Origin: Symbiodinium natans
Lineage: Eukaryota; Sar; Dinophyceae; Suessiales; Symbiodiniaceae
Assembly: GCA_905221605.1 (NCBI GenBank)
Contig: CAJNDS010002354.1
Coordinates: 62,001 to 126,000 of the forward strand
Reading direction: 5' to 3'
Length of the DNA: 64,000 bases
The position numbers and the translations under genes are program-made. This document shows, piece after piece, positions 63,641 to 64,000 of this stretch (positions are counted from its first letter, which is position 1; each line of letters starts with the position of its first letter). The notes under the pieces were generated by a model. That model had not been told where the DNA came from and searched no databases. It was given only the letters and a program-made list of their open reading frames with translations.

Positions 63641-64000
63641 GAATCATGTCCCCAATCGTAGAGAGGCGCAGGACCAAAAACCAAAGGGAGCCCAAGGCAT
63701 ACACCTATGGGTCTTGTAAGGCCCGTAGAAGCATCATAATTTGGGAAACACCGGGCAAAAAACCCCTAAACCCGCCAGAAATCTTGTAAGCAAGGTCCCA
63801 AGAGGTCCCAGGGGCCGAGGTTCCAGGGGGCCACCAGGAAATCCTTTCAGGAAGCCTCCTTCGGCCAGGCCTCCCAAACCTTCCCCAATCGTCTCCCAGC
63901 ACCAAAAATCAAAAGGAGCCCAACACATAAACCAGGAGGTCCCAGGACAATCCTTCCAAAGGGTCTCCTGAAAGGCCTCCTTCGGCCAATCTCAGACCCT
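63641..64000. repeat. Degenerate direct repeats, about 235-bp spacing
   Basis: CCCCAATCGT...ACCAAAAAnCAAA(A)GGAGCCCAA occurs at about 63651-63695 and again at about 63884-63922. A CTCCTTCGGCCA motif occurs at about 63858 and 63979. The sequence runs off the window. Confidence 0.6.

Overview
The window looks like a piece of a dinoflagellate nuclear genome, probably from a Symbiodinium-like or related lineage, rather than a bacterial or viral sequence. The evidence is: (i) relics of the dinoflagellate trans-spliced leader (3' end CCATTTTGGCTCAAG), including three in tandem at 13378-13415; (ii) many interspersed TTTAGGG/CCCTAAA telomere-type arrays; (iii) a multi-exon ankyrin-repeat gene of a kind I know from dinoflagellate proteomes; and (iv) a dense load of decayed retroelements.

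Layout. 1-4840: the 3' part of a retroelement (R1) with a Gag-type zinc finger, a 2OG-Fe(II) oxygenase-like domain, a DNA-methyltransferase-like domain, RT and RNase H. It ends in two 209-bp direct repeats. 5979-21994: a Ty1/copia-type element carrying a HAD-like ORF, Gag, protease, integrase, a methyltransferase-like domain, RT, RNase H and a C-terminal 2OG-like domain. Its RT is split by a 6.8-kb LINE (13378-20150) with a 13-bp target-site duplication, an A8 tail and three tandem spliced-leader relics at its 5' end. 22686-24676: the ankyrin gene, with telomere-type repeats in one intron. 24700-47473 and 54418-64000: almost gene-free, made of short telomere-type arrays in both orientations, minisatellites, microsatellites and small inverted-repeat elements. 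47474-54417: a DIRS/PAT-type tyrosine-recombinase retrotransposon with split direct repeats (A1 - ORFs - B1 A2 B2), Gag, RT-RNase H with a degenerate methyltransferase-like C-terminus, a tyrosine recombinase and a small hydrophobic ORF.

The most interesting signal is that three mechanistically different retroelements each carry a related methyltransferase-like module. The motif order is E-[FL]-x-x-G, then a PC box, then an E-N/W/S box. Two of the three also carry a 2OG-Fe(II)-like module of the pattern HRD...H...R. Dinoflagellate DNA is rich in 5-methylcytosine and 5-hydroxymethyluracil, so element-borne base-modifying enzymes are a plausible epigenetic strategy. Enzyme activity is inference.

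Exon limits, frameshift positions and all small ORFs in the repeat desert are uncertain. No rRNA gene, convincing tRNA gene or CRISPR array was seen.
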